Positions 6,658 through 7,200 of a DNA stretch of 7,200 bases are shown piece after piece. The position numbers were made by a program, and so were the translations under genes. Origin of the DNA: Planctomycetales bacterium. GTDB taxonomy: Bacteria > Planctomycetota > Planctomycetia > Pirellulales > UBA7805. The stretch covers positions 1-7,200 of the forward strand of contig WVZU01000186.1 in NCBI GenBank assembly GCA_011772275.1. Reading direction: 5' to 3'. The notes under the pieces are model-generated. The model saw only the letters and a program-made list of their open reading frames with translations. It searched no databases and was not told the DNA's origin. Numbering within the stretch: the stretch's first letter is position 1; the number at the start of each line of letters is the position of its first letter.

Positions 6658-6686
6658 GCGGCAGGATCCAACTGCGGCAGGATCCA
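6658..6686. repeat. Two direct copies of a 13-nt sequence upstream of the glycosyltransferase gene
   Basis: GCGGCAGGATCCA occurs at 6658-6670 and again at 6674-6686, a period of 16 nt, with no mismatch. It lies 60-90 nt upstream of the glycosyltransferase start, just past the dapA terminator candidate, where paired operator sites would be expected. It could also be a chance or slippage duplication. No convincing promoter hexamers are seen next to it. Confidence 0.5.
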
Positions 6687-6745
6687 TCGCGAACGGGGGA
6701 CCTTGCACAGCACGGGATCCTGAGCCCCCCCGCCCCAAAAATACG

Positions 6746-7200
6746 ATGTCTGACGTTTTGCTGCTGTTTGAACACCCCAGCCTGAACGGCGGGGAACGGT
6801 CGTTGCTGGTCCTGTTGGATCCACTGCAACGCGCCGGCATGCGGTTCCGAGCGGTTGTGCGGCCGCACGGCCCGCTGGCCATGGCGCTGGCCGCCGCCGG
6901 AGTGGAAACGGTTCCCTGGCCGCAGGCAGAACCGGGTCGGGGACGGGGCGGCGGGGGGCAGCGGCGAGCCGATCTGGCACATATTCTGCAAAAGAACAAG
7001 CCAGATCTGCTGCACGCCAACAGCCTGGCCACGTCGCGGCTGGCCGGGCCGGTCGCGGCGGAACTGGGAATACCCAGCGTGGGGCATCTGCGCGACATGA
7101 TGAAGCTCAGCCAGGCGGCGATCGCTGACTTGAATTGCCACAACCGCCTGCTGGCCGTGTCGCAGGCGACGCGTGATTATCATCTGAGCCAGGGTGTGGA
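6746..7200 (+). CDS. GT4-type glycosyltransferase, N-terminal part (runs off the window)
   Basis: The frame stays open from ATG 6746 to the window end, giving 151 complete codons. The protein begins MSDVLLLFEHPSLNGGERSL. A first beta strand followed by NGGERSLLVLL matches the GGxE-type loop and first helix of family 4 glycosyltransferases. KPDLLHANSLATSRLAG (85-101) and GIPSVGHLRD (108-117) are typical of their N-terminal Rossmann half, as is LLAVSQATRDYHLSQGV (135-151). A Gly/Arg-rich stretch at about 62-74 (EPGRGRGGGGQRR) is low-complexity and may be a loop insertion. Such enzymes transfer a sugar from a nucleotide donor to a lipid, glycan or surface polymer. The C-terminal donor-binding half, which would narrow the substrate, is outside the window. 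No Shine-Dalgarno sequence is evident. It is probably transcribed separately from dapA. Confidence 0.85.
   Translation, partial: MSDVLLLFEHPSLNGGERSLLVLLDPLQRAGMRFRAVVRPHGPLAMALAAAGVETVPWPQAEPGRGRGGGGQRRADLAHILQKNKPDLLHANSLATSRLAGPVAAELGIPSVGHLRDMMKLSQAAIADLNCHNRLLAVSQATRDYHLSQGV

Noticed and set aside
5441..7183. 580-codon minus-strand open frame over dapA and the glycosyltransferase gene
   Set aside because: It is antisense to two genes with clear catalytic motifs; its Gln/Arg/Pro-rich translation is typical of shadow frames in GC-rich DNA.

Overview
This looks like an ordinary housekeeping stretch of a high-GC bacterial chromosome. I see no phage, transposase, CRISPR array, rRNA or tRNA. 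The probable source is a planctomycete, possibly Pirellulales-like. That is inferred from the protein character, the long intergenic gaps, mostly single genes rather than tight operons, and weak or absent Shine-Dalgarno sequences. No single marker proves it.

Layout, left to right. Positions 1-62 hold two copies of a 27-nt palindromic repeat with a 35-nt period, cut by the window edge. They lie just past the 3' end of a minus-strand PP-loop ATPase gene (77-1069). That protein is ThiI/MnmA-like, has a C-terminal NFACT-R-like segment, and probably acts in RNA thiolation. A 415-nt gap follows, then rnc (RNase III, 1485-2204, minus). A 381-nt divergent region carries a good rnc promoter and a 12-nt palindrome. 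Next is mgtE (Mg2+ transporter/channel, 2586-3956, plus), which converges on a small acidic helical protein of unknown function (4008-4358, minus). Then, all on the plus strand, come pdxJ (pyridoxine 5'-phosphate synthase, 4590-5300), dapA (4-hydroxy-tetrahydrodipicolinate synthase, 5624-6508) and the 5' part of a GT4-type glycosyltransferase gene (6746 to the window end).

The genes do not form one pathway. Two act on RNA (thiolation, dsRNA cleavage), two are biosynthetic (vitamin B6; lysine/diaminopimelate), one is a Mg2+ transporter and one is probably for surface glycans. Wide spacing, hairpins after mgtE, pdxJ and dapA, and candidate promoters before rnc and dapA suggest mostly independent transcription. 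The best leads are the edge repeat, the domain make-up of the PP-loop protein, the unrecognised small protein, a possible nine-codon upstream ORF at mgtE, and several inverted or direct repeats in gaps. I found no convincing new multi-gene system.
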